Positions 24,682 through 32,803 are shown, counted from the first letter of the stretch. The stretch is DNA of 64,000 nt from CF-162 sp963667205 (GCA_963667205.1 OY762959.1:2418001-2482000), one strand, 5' to 3'. Program-made: numbers and translations. Notes: generated from the letters alone by a model not told the origin.

Positions 24682-25623
24682 GTGACGTCTGAATCCGACG
24701 CCGCCCTCGGCCTCTTCCTGCACTGGCTGCGTGAGCAACACGGTCGCGGCTTCGCTCTGGAGGCCGGCGACGGCGTCGTCACCGCAAGCGATGGCGAGTT
24801 CACTCTCGCCGCGTCGGTCCAATCGCTGGTGCCGGCTGAGGACGGGCGCTGGGACGCCGCGCGCGGGCGGCTCGAGGCGCAGATCGCAGAAGGCCTGCCG
24901 GCCCGTATCGCCCTCTGGGTGCCGTCCGGGGCCGCGCTGCCTTCGGAGGAGCCGGCTGCCAGCGAGTTCGCCGAGCTGGTGCGGCAGGCGGCAGTCAAGC
25001 TCGGCCCGCAGGAGCGGGCGCACGTGCCGCTGCCCGTGCGGATCGGCCTCCGCAAGAACAACAGCACCGGCGGTGTGATCTCGGCGACCGGCGGCCTCAA
25101 CCCGCACTGGGCGACGTTCACAGGCCGCGTCCAGGGCAGCTTCGATCTCGATTCGATGGCGGTTCACCGGCTGCCGGAGTCGAGCGAGCACCTCGATCTG
25201 CTGGTCGAGCGGATCGTCGACATCGCCGGCGAGATGAGCGACGGTGACGTGCGCGAGATCGAGACGATTGACGCCTGGACGGTACAGCGTGTATCGGGTG
25301 AGAGCGGCTGCACGATCATTGGCTTGCCACCCGAGGCGACGGACGACATCGGCCTCGCGGTGCGGCGGAACTTCCGCCGGCTGCTGCGCGAAGCCCTGCC
25401 CCCGCTGCGCGAGGCAGAGGCGGACCTGCGGGCGCTGCTCGTCGTCGGCTACTACCCGCGGATTGAGATGGAGGGCGCGACGACGGCGATGCGCGGCTAC
25501 GACCCGACCGCCTACAGCGGTCTCGACTTCGTCTGCCTGGTGGCGGACGGCCTGGTCAAGCCGCTGATCCATGCGCCCGACAACCTGCTGCCGTGGGCGA
25601 AGGCCGCCCAGACCGAAGCCTGA
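24682..25623 (+). CDS. Hypothetical protein, 313 aa
   Basis: Starts at GTG 24682, 33 bp after the thiolase, same direction. The protein is soluble, without signal or membrane segments. Visible blocks: FALEAGDGVVTASDGEFTLA, a glycine-rich turn RKNNSTGGVISATGGLN, WATFTGRVQG, and a C-terminal half with RRNFRRLLREALPPLREAEA. The latter part (LLVVGYYPRIEMEGATTAMR, SGLDFVCLVADG) reads like a substrate-binding alpha/beta core, but I cannot name a family. Normal codon use and operon-like spacing support it as a real gene. Confidence 0.7.
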   Translation: MTSESDAALGLFLHWLREQHGRGFALEAGDGVVTASDGEFTLAASVQSLVPAEDGRWDAARGRLEAQIAEGLPARIALWVPSGAALPSEEPAASEFAELVRQAAVKLGPQERAHVPLPVRIGLRKNNSTGGVISATGGLNPHWATFTGRVQGSFDLDSMAVHRLPESSEHLDLLVERIVDIAGEMSDGDVREIETIDAWTVQRVSGESGCTIIGLPPEATDDIGLAVRRNFRRLLREALPPLREAEADLRALLVVGYYPRIEMEGATTAMRGYDPTAYSGLDFVCLVADGLVKPLIHAPDNLLPWAKAAQTEA

Positions 25624-25652
25624 ACGCGGGGCAGCGCTCGGACAACCGGGCT

Positions 25653-26147
25653 TCAGCCTGACAGCGACGCGACCAGCAGCCGCAGCGCAGCCTCCGCGCA
25701 GGCGAGGCGGTTGCCGCCGCGGTCGTCGCTGAAATCGAAGCGCTGGCTGGTGACGTTCCTGCCGTCGGCGATCGCGATGTAGAAGAGACCGACGGGGCGC
25801 TCCTCCGAGTCTCCACCGGGGCCGGCGATGCCTGTCTCGGCGAGTCCGATGTTCGCACCGGACCATTTGCGTACGGCGAGGGCGAGCGCTTCGGCTGCTT
25901 CGACGCTGACCGCGCCGTGTTCGCGCAGGACGGCCTCCGGCACACCGAGGCGCACCTTCACTTCGTTCCAGTACGGTGCGACGCCGATGACAAAGACGGC
26001 AGAGCTGCCGGGGACGGCCGTGATCTTGTGACCGATCAGGCCGCCGGTGGTCGCCTCGGCTGTCGCCACGCTCAGGCCTTTCGCCTTAAGCGCGGCGACG
26101 GCCTCAGCCGCTAACGTGTTCGCGCTTTCGCTCGTGGGCCCACTCAA
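25653..26147 (-). CDS. pncC: CinA C-terminal/PncC-like nicotinamide-nucleotide amidase
   Basis: 164 aa, the single-domain form. ATAEATTGGLIGHKI, PGSSAVFVIGVAPYWNEVKV, EHGAVSVEAAEALA and AETGIAGPGGDSEERPVGLF are the conserved CinA-C blocks; the GSS serine and the Tyr and Lys of the active site are present. It hydrolyses NMN to NaMN and ammonia in NAD recycling. The first block reads AEATTGG where most relatives have AESCTGG. The start is TTG at 26147, inside the end of the epimerase pseudogene (44-bp overlap), so translation may depend on the upstream frame. Confidence 0.85.
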   Translation of the reverse strand: MSGPTSESANTLAAEAVAALKAKGLSVATAEATTGGLIGHKITAVPGSSAVFVIGVAPYWNEVKVRLGVPEAVLREHGAVSVEAAEALALAVRKWSGANIGLAETGIAGPGGDSEERPVGLFYIAIADGRNVTSQRFDFSDDRGGNRLACAEAALRLLVASLSG

Positions 26148-27114
26148 CGCTGCGCCTCACGGCCTCTCTCATGCTGACTTCGGCCCGCCACCCCAGCTCC
26201 CGGCTCGCCTTCGAATTGTCCTCTATGTAGTCGACGCCCATCAGGTTGACGGCGAAGCGGGTCAGGTCCGGATGGTGCGACCAGCCGCGCAGCCGGGCGG
26301 CTGCCTCCATCCCCGCGGCGATCGTGTAGAGGAGCCGCAGAGGGACGGCGCGTCGTGGCGCGTCGATGCCGGTGATCTCGGTGGTCGTTCCGAAAAGGTC
26401 TCGTTGTGTGACAACCTCTTCGTTGACGGCGTTGTACGTCTCGCCCGCCGCAGCTTCAGACGTGGCGGCGCGGATGCAGAGGTCGGCGACGTCACCGGCG
26501 TAGACGCAGGGCAGGCGATTGCGCCCGTTCCCCATGTACGCCGCGGTCGAGCTCTTGAGGAAGGCGATGAGGCCTGGCAGCATTGCCGCGTCGCGCTCAC
26601 CGAGGATCAGCGCCGGACGCACGATCGTGACCGGGAGGTGGCCTCGTTCGTGCGCACGCCGGGCGATCTTCTCAGCCGCTGTCTTGGCGCGGCGGTAGTA
26701 GTCCAGCGGTCCGAAGCGGGTCTCCAGGCGGGTCGACTCATCGACGCCCCTGGCAAGATCGTCGAAGCGATAGACAGCGTCCGAGCTGACGTGCAGGAAG
26801 CGCCCGACGCCGGCGTTGGCGGCCGCCCGCAGCATGTTGCGTGTGCCCTCGACTGTGATGCGCTTGAAATCGCTCTAGGGGCCCCAGTCGTTAACGTTAG
26901 CGGCGCCGTGGTAAACCACCTCGACGCTGGTGAGCGCTGCCGGGAGCGTCTCCGGCTCCGTGATGTCGCCGACCACGAGTTCGGCGCGCGAACCCAGGTG
27001 GGAAGTGTCGCTCGTCGGGCGAACGAGGGCGCGAACGGAGTCGCCGCGTTCGATGAGGCAGTCGGCGATGTGACTGCCGAGAAATCCGGTGGCGCCGGTG
27101 ACGAGCGCTTGCAT
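26104..27114 (-). pseudogene. NAD-dependent epimerase/dehydratase with in-frame TAG
   Basis: Read through, this is a 336-codon extended-SDR gene: MQALVTGATGFLGSHIADCL, YHGAANVNDWGP, then after a TAG at 26875-26877 SDFKRITVEGTRNML, VSSDAVYRF and YRRAKTAAEKIA (Tyr-x3-Lys). The frame is the same on both sides of the stop. Family members have Trp after DWGP (a DWGPW-type sequence), so a single TGG to TAG change would explain the break. As it stands only the first 79 residues are made, or a second start at 26835 gives the C-terminal piece. A sequence error or a true nonsense mutation are both possible. Confidence 0.8.
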
Positions 27115-27187
27115 GGGGCGTGTCCGTTCGCTGGCGTGGCTGAGGCGCGCGCGATAGGCTTGAGGCGAATATACCACGAGAGGTGAG

Positions 27188-28195
27188 ATGAGCCGGTATT
27201 CGCTGGCGCTGGGCGCCGGACGCGCGGATGACGTTGCGAAGCTGGCGGCCGATGCCGAGGCCGCCGGCTTCGGCGCGCTATGGACGTCGGAGATGTTCCA
27301 CGATCCGTTCTCGCCGCTGGCCGCCGCGGCGACCGGGACTTCGCGCATCGGCCTGGGAACGTCGATCGCGCTGGCCTTCGTGCGCAGCCCATGGGTGCTG
27401 GCGCTGGCCGCGCTGGACCTGGACGCGATGTCCGGAGGGCGCTTCGTGCTCGGGCTGGGCACCGGCCTCAAGCGGATCAACGAGCGCTGGCACGGCGTCG
27501 CCTATGGCAAGCCGACGCCGCACATCCGCGAGGTCGTGCAGATCATCCGCCTGATCACGGAGCGCGCCCACGAAGGCGAGCCGATCAAGTTCTCGGGCCA
27601 GTTCTACGATCTCGATATCCAGGGCTGGCGACGGCCGCAGCCGCCCGTCCGCGAGCGCGTCCCGATCTACCTGGCCGGCGTGCGCGAGGGGATGATCCGG
27701 ACGGCCGCCGGTGTCGCGGACGGCCTGCTGGGGCACCCGATCTACTCGCTGCGCTGGACGCGGGAGGTCATCGTGCCGGCGCTGGCGCGTGGGCTGAAGG
27801 AGTCCGGGCGTGAGCGGGAAGGCTTCGAGCTCTGCCTCGGCGTCTGCTGTGCCATCGACACCGACGTCCGGCGGGCGAGGCGTGCGGCGGCCGCGACGAT
27901 CGCCTTCTACGCTACCGTCAAGACGTACGAGCCGCTTTTCGCGCCGTTCGCGAAGGAAGTGCGGGTGGTCCAGGAGGCGCTGCTGAAGGGCGACACTGCC
28001 GGAGCAACGGACGCTGTCAGCGACGAGATGATCGACGCGTTCGCGGCTGCCGGCGATGCCGATCACGTGCGCGCGCAGGTGCAGCCGTACCTCGACCTCG
28101 CGGACACGGTCTGTCTCTCGCCGCCGGACCAGCTGATCGAACCAGCCGAGACGGAGCGCTACCGTCAGGCGCTGCTGGAGGCGTTCGGAGAGTAG
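27188..28195 (+). CDS. Luciferase-like (LLM) flavin/F420-dependent oxidoreductase
   Basis: 335 aa, ATG 27188 with GAGAGGTGAG directly upstream. TIM-barrel LLM family (TIGR03617-like): AADAEAAGFGALWTSEMFHD, GTSIALAFVRSPWVLALAAL, FVLGLGTGLKRINERWHG, VPIYLAGVREGMIRTAAGVADGLLG. Such proteins use F420H2 or FMN to reduce or oxidise aldehydes, alcohols or sulfonates. F420 is likely in this kind of organism but no F420 gene is in the window. It is divergent from the epimerase; the 73-bp gap holds both promoters. Confidence 0.9.
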   Translation: MSRYSLALGAGRADDVAKLAADAEAAGFGALWTSEMFHDPFSPLAAAATGTSRIGLGTSIALAFVRSPWVLALAALDLDAMSGGRFVLGLGTGLKRINERWHGVAYGKPTPHIREVVQIIRLITERAHEGEPIKFSGQFYDLDIQGWRRPQPPVRERVPIYLAGVREGMIRTAAGVADGLLGHPIYSLRWTREVIVPALARGLKESGREREGFELCLGVCCAIDTDVRRARRAAAATIAFYATVKTYEPLFAPFAKEVRVVQEALLKGDTAGATDAVSDEMIDAFAAAGDADHVRAQVQPYLDLADTVCLSPPDQLIEPAETERYRQALLEAFGE

Positions 28196-28206
28196 CCGGA
28201 GGGCGC

Positions 28207-28212
28207 TACGAT
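28207..28212 (+). promoter_or_regulatory. -10 box (TACGAT), leaderless-type
   Basis: TACGAT ends 6 nt before ATG 28219, with no Shine-Dalgarno. Confidence 0.35.
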
Positions 28213-28218
28213 AGAGCC

Positions 28219-28746
28219 ATGGACCTTGAACCGGGCGCCCTGGCGCCGCACTTCACCCTGCTGGGTATCGACGGGCGCGAGTACGCGCTCCCGGGCGACC
28301 GCGGCGACGATCCTCTGCTCTTGGCGTTCTTCCGGGTCAAGTGCGCGACCTGCGACGTGGCGTACCCCTACATCAACCGCCTGAAGGACGCCTACCCGGA
28401 GGGCTGGCGGCTGTGGTCGATCTGCCAGGACGACCCGCAGCGCGCGGCAGAGTATGCCGCGCGGTTCTCGCTCGCGCATCCCGTGCTGCTCGACGCGCCG
28501 GAGCTAGAAGCCTCTCGCCTCTATGCCCCGCCGTCCACTCCGGCGCTCTATCTCGTCGGCCGCGACGGACGGATCGAGATGACGTCCGAGGGCTTCGCGA
28601 AGGAAGATCTGAACGAGATCAGCCGCCGGATCGCCGGCCTCGTCGGCGCTGATGCCGCCGAGATCGCGCCGGCGGAGGACGGCAATCCGGCGCTCAAGCC
28701 GGGCTGCATGGCGCGTCAGCGAATGCCCCGGCGCTCGTCGGCGTAG
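28219..28746 (+). CDS. Thioredoxin-fold redoxin (TlpA/AhpC-like)
   Basis: 175 aa, no signal peptide. Peroxiredoxin/TlpA layout: GALAPHFTLLGIDGREYALP, then the redox motif CATC (FFRVKCATCDVAYPYINRL, about residues 42-45), ICQDDPQRAAEYAARF and PALYLVGRDGRIE. A CxxC of this kind acts as thiol-disulfide oxidoreductase; a single-Cys peroxidase function is less likely because both cysteines are kept. Cytoplasmic, and the C-terminal tail contains one extra Cys (LKPGCMARQ). Stand-alone unit. Confidence 0.85.
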   Translation: MDLEPGALAPHFTLLGIDGREYALPGDRGDDPLLLAFFRVKCATCDVAYPYINRLKDAYPEGWRLWSICQDDPQRAAEYAARFSLAHPVLLDAPELEASRLYAPPSTPALYLVGRDGRIEMTSEGFAKEDLNEISRRIAGLVGADAAEIAPAEDGNPALKPGCMARQRMPRRSSA

Positions 28747-28772
28747 CGTGCTGCATCGCGCCAGCCTCCGCT

Positions 28773-28801
28773 TTGTGAATCGCTTGGGCCGGTGGTACCA
28801 T
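28773..28801 (+). promoter_or_regulatory. Predicted promoter of the zinc-ribbon gene
   Basis: TTGTGA (28773-28778), 17-nt spacer, TACCAT (28796-28801). The resulting 5' leader would be about 113 nt and contains an 11-bp tandem duplication (CCGCGGCTGGA) near 28818-28838 and a small CCCG-TAA-CGGG hairpin. Confidence 0.35.
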
Positions 28802-28920
28802 TGACGAAACTTACAACCCGCGGCTGGACCGCGGCTGGTTAGAGTCCCCGCGACGGCTCCCGTAACGGGCTCCGCTCGATGATCAGGACGATAACCGAGG
28901 TCACACAAGGAGGACATCGA

Positions 28921-29271
28921 GTGGCTTTCGAAGACCGAAACCTGAAGTGCGTCGAATGTGAGAACGACTTCGTTTTCACGGCAGACGACCAGGAGTTTCA
29001 CAGCAAAAAAGGATATCAGGACCCGAAGCGCTGCCCCAGCTGCCGCTCCGCGCGCCGATCCGGCGGTGGCGGCTACGGTGGCGGCGGCTACGGCGGCGAT
29101 CGACAGATGTACACAGCCACCTGCGACCAGTGTGGCAACGAGGCGACGCTGCCGTTTGAGCCGCGACAGGACCGGCCTGTCTACTGCAGCGACTGCTTCT
29201 CGAAGGTGCGCCCGGGCGGCGGTGGCGGTGGCGGTGGCGGCGGTGGCGGCGGCGGCGGCGCCCGCTGGTAA
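28921..29271 (+). CDS. Double zinc-ribbon protein with poly-glycine tail
   Basis: 116 aa from GTG 28921, with AAGGAGG 7 nt upstream. First ribbon: LKCVECENDFVFTADDQEF and RCPSCR (residues 9-42). A Gly/Tyr/Arg linker (SGGGGYGGGGYGGDRQ) follows. Second ribbon: CDQCGNEATLPFEPRQDRPV with YCSDCF. The protein ends in a run of about 15 glycines and ARW. The first ribbon belongs to the probable zinc-ribbon domain found in Chloroflexota and Patescibacteria; the RGG/GGY-like linker and tail recall nucleic-acid-binding low-complexity regions. A highly expressed RNA- or DNA-associated protein is a fair guess, given the strong Shine-Dalgarno and long leader. Confidence 0.88.
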   Translation: MAFEDRNLKCVECENDFVFTADDQEFHSKKGYQDPKRCPSCRSARRSGGGGYGGGGYGGDRQMYTATCDQCGNEATLPFEPRQDRPVYCSDCFSKVRPGGGGGGGGGGGGGGGARW

Positions 29272-29302
29272 TCCACCCCCGATAACCGATAGAACTCGAA
29301 AC

Positions 29303-29339
29303 GACATCGCACGCCCGATATGATTGGGCGTGCGATGTC
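29303..29339 (+). terminator. Perfect hairpin that contains the next gene's start codon
   Basis: Arms GACATCGCACGCCC (29303-29316) and GGGCGTGCGATGTC (29326-29339), 14 bp without mismatch, 9-nt loop GATATGATT. It lies 31 nt after the zinc-ribbon stop, the place of a terminator. The right arm includes ATG 29335 of the CoA-transferase and the loop includes a TATGAT box. Confidence 0.6.
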
Positions 29340-30627
29340 TAGTTCTGCCCCCGGCGCGCTTTCCGGCACCACGGTCCTTGACCTGACGTGGGTACTGTCC
29401 GGCCCCTACGCCTCGATGGTGCTGGCTGACCTCGGCGCCGACGTGATCAAGGTTGAGCGGCCCCCCTGGGGCGACGTCGGACGGTCGACGGCGCCGTACG
29501 TCGGTCACGAGAGCGCCTACTTCTTCTCCGTCAACCGCGGCAAGAAGAGCATCTGTCTGGACCTCAAGAGCGAGGCCGGCCGCAACCTCTTCCTGCGCCT
29601 GTCCGACCACGCCGACGTCGTGATGGAGAACTTCACGCCGGGCACAGCCGACCGCCTGGGCATCGGCTACGAGACGCTGAAGGGGCGCAACCCGCGTCTC
29701 ATCTACTCCGCCACGTCCGGCTTCGGCCAGACGGGCCCCGACCGTGAGCGCCCCGCGCTGGACGTCATCGTGCAGGGCATGGGCGGGATCATGAGCATCA
29801 CCGGCGAGCCGGACGGGCCGCCGATACGCCCCGGCGTCTCACAGGGCGACGTCACGGCCGGCCTCTTCACGGCGATCGGTATCCTCGCCGCGCTGCAGGA
29901 ACGCGAGCGCAGCGGCGAAGGCCAGATGCTCGACGTCAGCATGCTCGACTCCCAGATCGCGCTCCTCGAGAACGCCTTCGCCCGCTACTCCGCGACCGGC
30001 GAGGCGCCGAAGCCGATCGGCACCCGCCACCCGGTAACGACGCCCTTCCAGGCGTTTCCCACGGCGGACGGCTGGATCGTCATCGCGCTGTCCTGGGGAG
30101 TCGAGAATCAGTGGGAGCTGTTCTGCGACAGGATCGGCAAGCACGAACTGATCGGCGACGCTCGTTTCGAGACGCCCGGACTGCGCACGAAGAACCACGC
30201 CGCGCTCGAACCGGTGCTCATCGACGGCCTGAGTACGAAGACGACCGTCGAGTGGCTGAGCAAGTTTGACGCCATCGGCCTGCCCTGCGGCCCCCTGAAC
30301 GACATTCCCCACGCTGCTGAACAGCCGCAGGTGGTGGCGCGCGAGATGCTCGTCGACGTCGAGCATCCGAGCGGTGTCAGCCTGCGGATCGCCAACAGCC
30401 CGCTGCGGATGAGCCGCACGCCCGGTGCCGTGAGGGGAGCGCCCCCGGTGCTCGGGGCCGATACGGACGACGTGTTGCGCCGGCTTCTTGGCCTATCGGA
30501 CGAGGAGATCGGAAGGTTGCGCGAGGACGAGGTCGTGTTCGGACCGCTGCCGGGGCCGGTGGAGCGCATCCTCGCGCGCGAACGGGAGCTTGGAGGCCGC
30601 GAGCGTGAGGGAAGCACGGGGTCTTGA
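29335..30627 (+). CDS. CoA-transferase family III (CaiB/BaiF)
   Basis: 430 aa from ATG 29335; an in-frame ATG at 29320 adds five residues. I prefer 29335 because TATGAT (29319-29324) lies 10 nt before it, as for the related gene at 49351, and neither start has a Shine-Dalgarno. VLDLTWVLSGPYASMVLADL, catalytic Asp in RPALDVIVQGMGGIMSITGE (the formyl-CoA transferase-like YDxxxQ type), and ALQERERSGEGQMLDVSMLD. It transfers CoA to a carboxylic acid. Single gene; the partner pathway is not adjacent. Confidence 0.92.
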   Translation: MSSSAPGALSGTTVLDLTWVLSGPYASMVLADLGADVIKVERPPWGDVGRSTAPYVGHESAYFFSVNRGKKSICLDLKSEAGRNLFLRLSDHADVVMENFTPGTADRLGIGYETLKGRNPRLIYSATSGFGQTGPDRERPALDVIVQGMGGIMSITGEPDGPPIRPGVSQGDVTAGLFTAIGILAALQERERSGEGQMLDVSMLDSQIALLENAFARYSATGEAPKPIGTRHPVTTPFQAFPTADGWIVIALSWGVENQWELFCDRIGKHELIGDARFETPGLRTKNHAALEPVLIDGLSTKTTVEWLSKFDAIGLPCGPLNDIPHAAEQPQVVAREMLVDVEHPSGVSLRIANSPLRMSRTPGAVRGAPPVLGADTDDVLRRLLGLSDEEIGRLREDEVVFGPLPGPVERILARERELGGREREGSTGS

Positions 30628-30651
30628 CGAATCCCGCCGACTGGTCATAAT
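30624..30651 (+). promoter_or_regulatory. Sigma70-type promoter, TTGACG-16-CATAAT
   Basis: TTGACG at 30624-30629 overlaps the stop codon of the CoA-transferase; 16-nt spacer; CATAAT at 30646-30651. Predicted start near 30658. It would drive a short RNA ending at the hairpin at 30730-30757, or the enolase-superfamily gene at 30839. Confidence 0.5.
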
Positions 30652-30657
30652 AGCGGC

Positions 30658-30757
30658 AGGCGAGCGCGGGGGTGTGTTGTTCGTCTGTTCGCGTGCGGCA
30701 TGAATGGCGGACAAATCCCGTAGCTAAAGGCCCACCAGTGGGGGTGCTGGTGGGCTT
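30658..30757 (+). ncRNA. Candidate small RNA or attenuator leader (about 100 nt)
   Basis: Bounded by a good promoter and an intrinsic-terminator-like hairpin, with no convincing reading frame. I could not match it to a known riboswitch (no TPP, c-di-GMP, ZTP, fluoride or cobalamin core). If the hairpin ends transcription part of the time it would control the downstream mandelate-racemase-family gene. Confidence 0.3.
30730..30757 (+). terminator. Hairpin GCCCACCAG/CTGGTGGGC
   Basis: 9-bp perfect stem (30730-30738 with 30747-30755), 8-nt loop TGGGGGTG, preceded by AAAG and followed by only two T. Strong stem but short U tract, so an attenuator or a weak terminator. Confidence 0.5.
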
Positions 30758-30838
30758 GCCTGTATCTTAGAGGTCCGGGCGCTCGCCACGAGCACTCGCG
30801 CTGCCTTCGATCGCCCCAGACCAACCAGGAGCCTGCCG

Positions 30839-31969
30839 ATGAAGATCACCGACGTCCGAGTCCGCCTGTTCGAGATGCCGCTGGAGCGGCCGTTCCACCC
30901 GACATGGGAGCCGTTCCCGAACGTCGTCGCTCGCACGCACGTCGTCGAAATTCACACCGACGAGGGGATCACCGGCATCGGCTCCGGCGGCGTGCCCGTC
31001 CACTGGGAGACCACGGCAAGGATGCTGGTCGGCCAGGACCCGTTCGACATCGAAGCGCACGCCTGGAACCTGCGCTCGATGGCCTTCTTCGTCGGGCGGC
31101 CGTGGCCCGTCGAGGTCGCGCTCTGGGAAATCATCGGCAAGGCGAGCGGTCAGCCCGTGTACAAGCTCCTCGGCGGTGGCAGCTCGAAGGTGCGGGCCTA
31201 CGCCTCGACCGGCGAGTGCCGGAACGCCGAGGCGCGAGTCGAGGCCGCTTTGCAGACGGTCGACGAGGGGTTCCGCGCGCTGAAGATCCGCTTCCACAGC
31301 GAGGACTGGCGCGACGACGTGAAGACGCTGGCGGCGGTGCGGAAGGCCGTCGGTGATGATGTTGACATAATGGTGGACGGCAACTGGGGCTGGCGTATCC
31401 CGCCGGACCAGCAGCGTCACCGCTGGGACCTGCGCACGGCGATCGCGGCGGCGAAGGCGATGGAACAGTACGATGTCTACTGGCTCGAGGAGCCGCTGGA
31501 CGCCTACGACTACGACGGCCTCGCCGAGCTGCGCAGCAACCTGACGACGCTGCGGCTGGCGGGCGGGGAGCTGAACCGCGGCCCGGAGGAGATCAAGACG
31601 TACCTGGAGAAGGGCTGCTTCGACGTCTACCAGCCGGACTGCACGTTCATCGGCGGCATCTCAACCACACGCAAGATCGCGGCGATGGTGCAGGCCCACG
31701 GACACGTCTTCACGCCGCACACCTGGACAAACGGCATCGGCTTCGTCGCAAACCTGCACTGCGCCGCCGCCGCTCGCATCGTCCCCTACATCGAGTTCCC
31801 GTACGACCCGCCCAACTGGACGCCCGCCCAGCGCGACTTCCTCTTCCGCGAGCCGATCACGATCGACGACGAGGGCTACGTCCACCTGCCGGAAGGCCCC
31901 GGCCTGGGCATCGAGCTCGACGAGGACAAGCTCGAGAAGTACGAGCAGTCGCGCACGGACGTTCTCTAG
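30839..31969 (+). CDS. Enolase-superfamily enzyme (mandelate racemase/muconate cycloisomerase-like)
   Basis: 376 aa, ATG after CCAGGAGCC. N-terminal capping domain to about residue 120, then the (beta/alpha)7-beta barrel. KIR at 149-151 gives the general base Lys, metal ligands are D180 (MVDGNWGW), the Glu of LEEP (216-219) and E244 (AGGELN), and His294 in FTPHTW completes the MR-type Lys/His or His-Asp dyad. Such enzymes abstract an alpha proton from a carboxylate and often dehydrate sugar acids. Expanded enolase-superfamily sets are known from SAR202 Chloroflexota, which fits. Substrate not predictable. Confidence 0.9.
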   Translation: MKITDVRVRLFEMPLERPFHPTWEPFPNVVARTHVVEIHTDEGITGIGSGGVPVHWETTARMLVGQDPFDIEAHAWNLRSMAFFVGRPWPVEVALWEIIGKASGQPVYKLLGGGSSKVRAYASTGECRNAEARVEAALQTVDEGFRALKIRFHSEDWRDDVKTLAAVRKAVGDDVDIMVDGNWGWRIPPDQQRHRWDLRTAIAAAKAMEQYDVYWLEEPLDAYDYDGLAELRSNLTTLRLAGGELNRGPEEIKTYLEKGCFDVYQPDCTFIGGISTTRKIAAMVQAHGHVFTPHTWTNGIGFVANLHCAAAARIVPYIEFPYDPPNWTPAQRDFLFREPITIDDEGYVHLPEGPGLGIELDEDKLEKYEQSRTDVL

Positions 31970-31982
31970 GCCGGGCTGAGAC

Positions 31983-32705
31983 TTAGCTGATCCCGCCCCA
32001 GCCGGCGGGCATGTCGGCGAGGTGCGAGACGTCGTTCAAGCGCCAGATGACGCGCCGGTCTCCGCGCGCGCGGACCGAGCAGATGCTGGCGTTGAACGGG
32101 TAGTAGATGAAGTCGCGCTCGAGGCCGAGGATTATCGAGATGTAGGTCTGGATGAACGCGGCGTGGATCACCGCGGCGACGCGCTGGCCCGGGTGCGCGG
32201 CGATGATCTCGTCCAACACCCCCTCGATGCGCTTGCGGGCGGCGGCGCTGCCCTCACTGCCGGGGAAGGCGTCCCAGGTGCCGTCGGCCAGCACCTGGCG
32301 CTCGATCTTGCCACGCTCGGCGCTCGGCAGCTCTGCGATGTTGACCTCCGCCCGGCCCAACTTCACCTCGCGCAGTCTCTCATTCGTCACGACCTCAAGG
32401 CCCGTTGCCTCGCCGATCGAGGACGCCGTCGCCTGCGTGCGCCGGAGCGGACTGGCGTAGAGCGCATCGAGGCGGGAGTCCTTCATTCGCTTCCCCAGCC
32501 GGTCGGCCTGTATCCGGCCGACGTCCGTCAGGTCGGCGTCGCCCGTCGCCAGGTCTTCGCCCGTGTTGCCCTCCGACTGGGCGTGCCGGATGAGGTAGAG
32601 CCGCGTCGCCTCGCCGCCAACGAGGAGCGCCTCGCGGAAGAAGGCGTGCAGGGGGTCGCCCTTGGGCTGACGCGGCGGTTCGCTGGGCATGACGGGAGAC
32701 ATCAT
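31983..32705 (-). CDS. Histidine phosphatase (phosphoglycerate mutase-like)
   Basis: 240 aa from ATG 32705 (a GTG 24 nt earlier is possible). RHG motif YLIRHAQSEGN near residue 35, with the second His in VAAVIHAAFIQTYIS. The protein lacks the extended loops of true dPGM, so a broad-specificity phosphatase is likely. It is convergent with the enolase-superfamily gene, 13 bp apart. The first 30 residues (PSEPPRQPKGD) are unstructured. Confidence 0.87.
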   Translation of the reverse strand: MMSPVMPSEPPRQPKGDPLHAFFREALLVGGEATRLYLIRHAQSEGNTGEDLATGDADLTDVGRIQADRLGKRMKDSRLDALYASPLRRTQATASSIGEATGLEVVTNERLREVKLGRAEVNIAELPSAERGKIERQVLADGTWDAFPGSEGSAAARKRIEGVLDEIIAAHPGQRVAAVIHAAFIQTYISIILGLERDFIYYPFNASICSVRARGDRRVIWRLNDVSHLADMPAGWGGIS

Positions 32706-32791
32706 ATCGAAGCGCGCCCGCACGGGCACGTCGCAGCGGCGATCGATCGGGCGCTGGCCGGCGTCCTCGGCTTCTGAGCGCCCCCGGTCGC

Positions 32792-32797
32792 TATACT
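32792..32797 (+). promoter_or_regulatory. -10 box (TATACT), leaderless-type
   Basis: TATACT ends 6 nt before ATG 32804; no Shine-Dalgarno in between. Confidence 0.4.
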
Positions 32798-32803
32798 CCG
32801 CCT

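Noticed and set aside
23821..25866. 681-aa antisense frame across thiolase and the following gene
   Set aside because: Composition is typical of a GC-rich shadow frame (Arg, His, Asp, Leu and Val rich) and it lies fully opposite well-supported genes.
29181..29372. Proline-rich minus-strand frame
   Set aside because: It is the complement of the poly-glycine tail of the zinc-ribbon protein.
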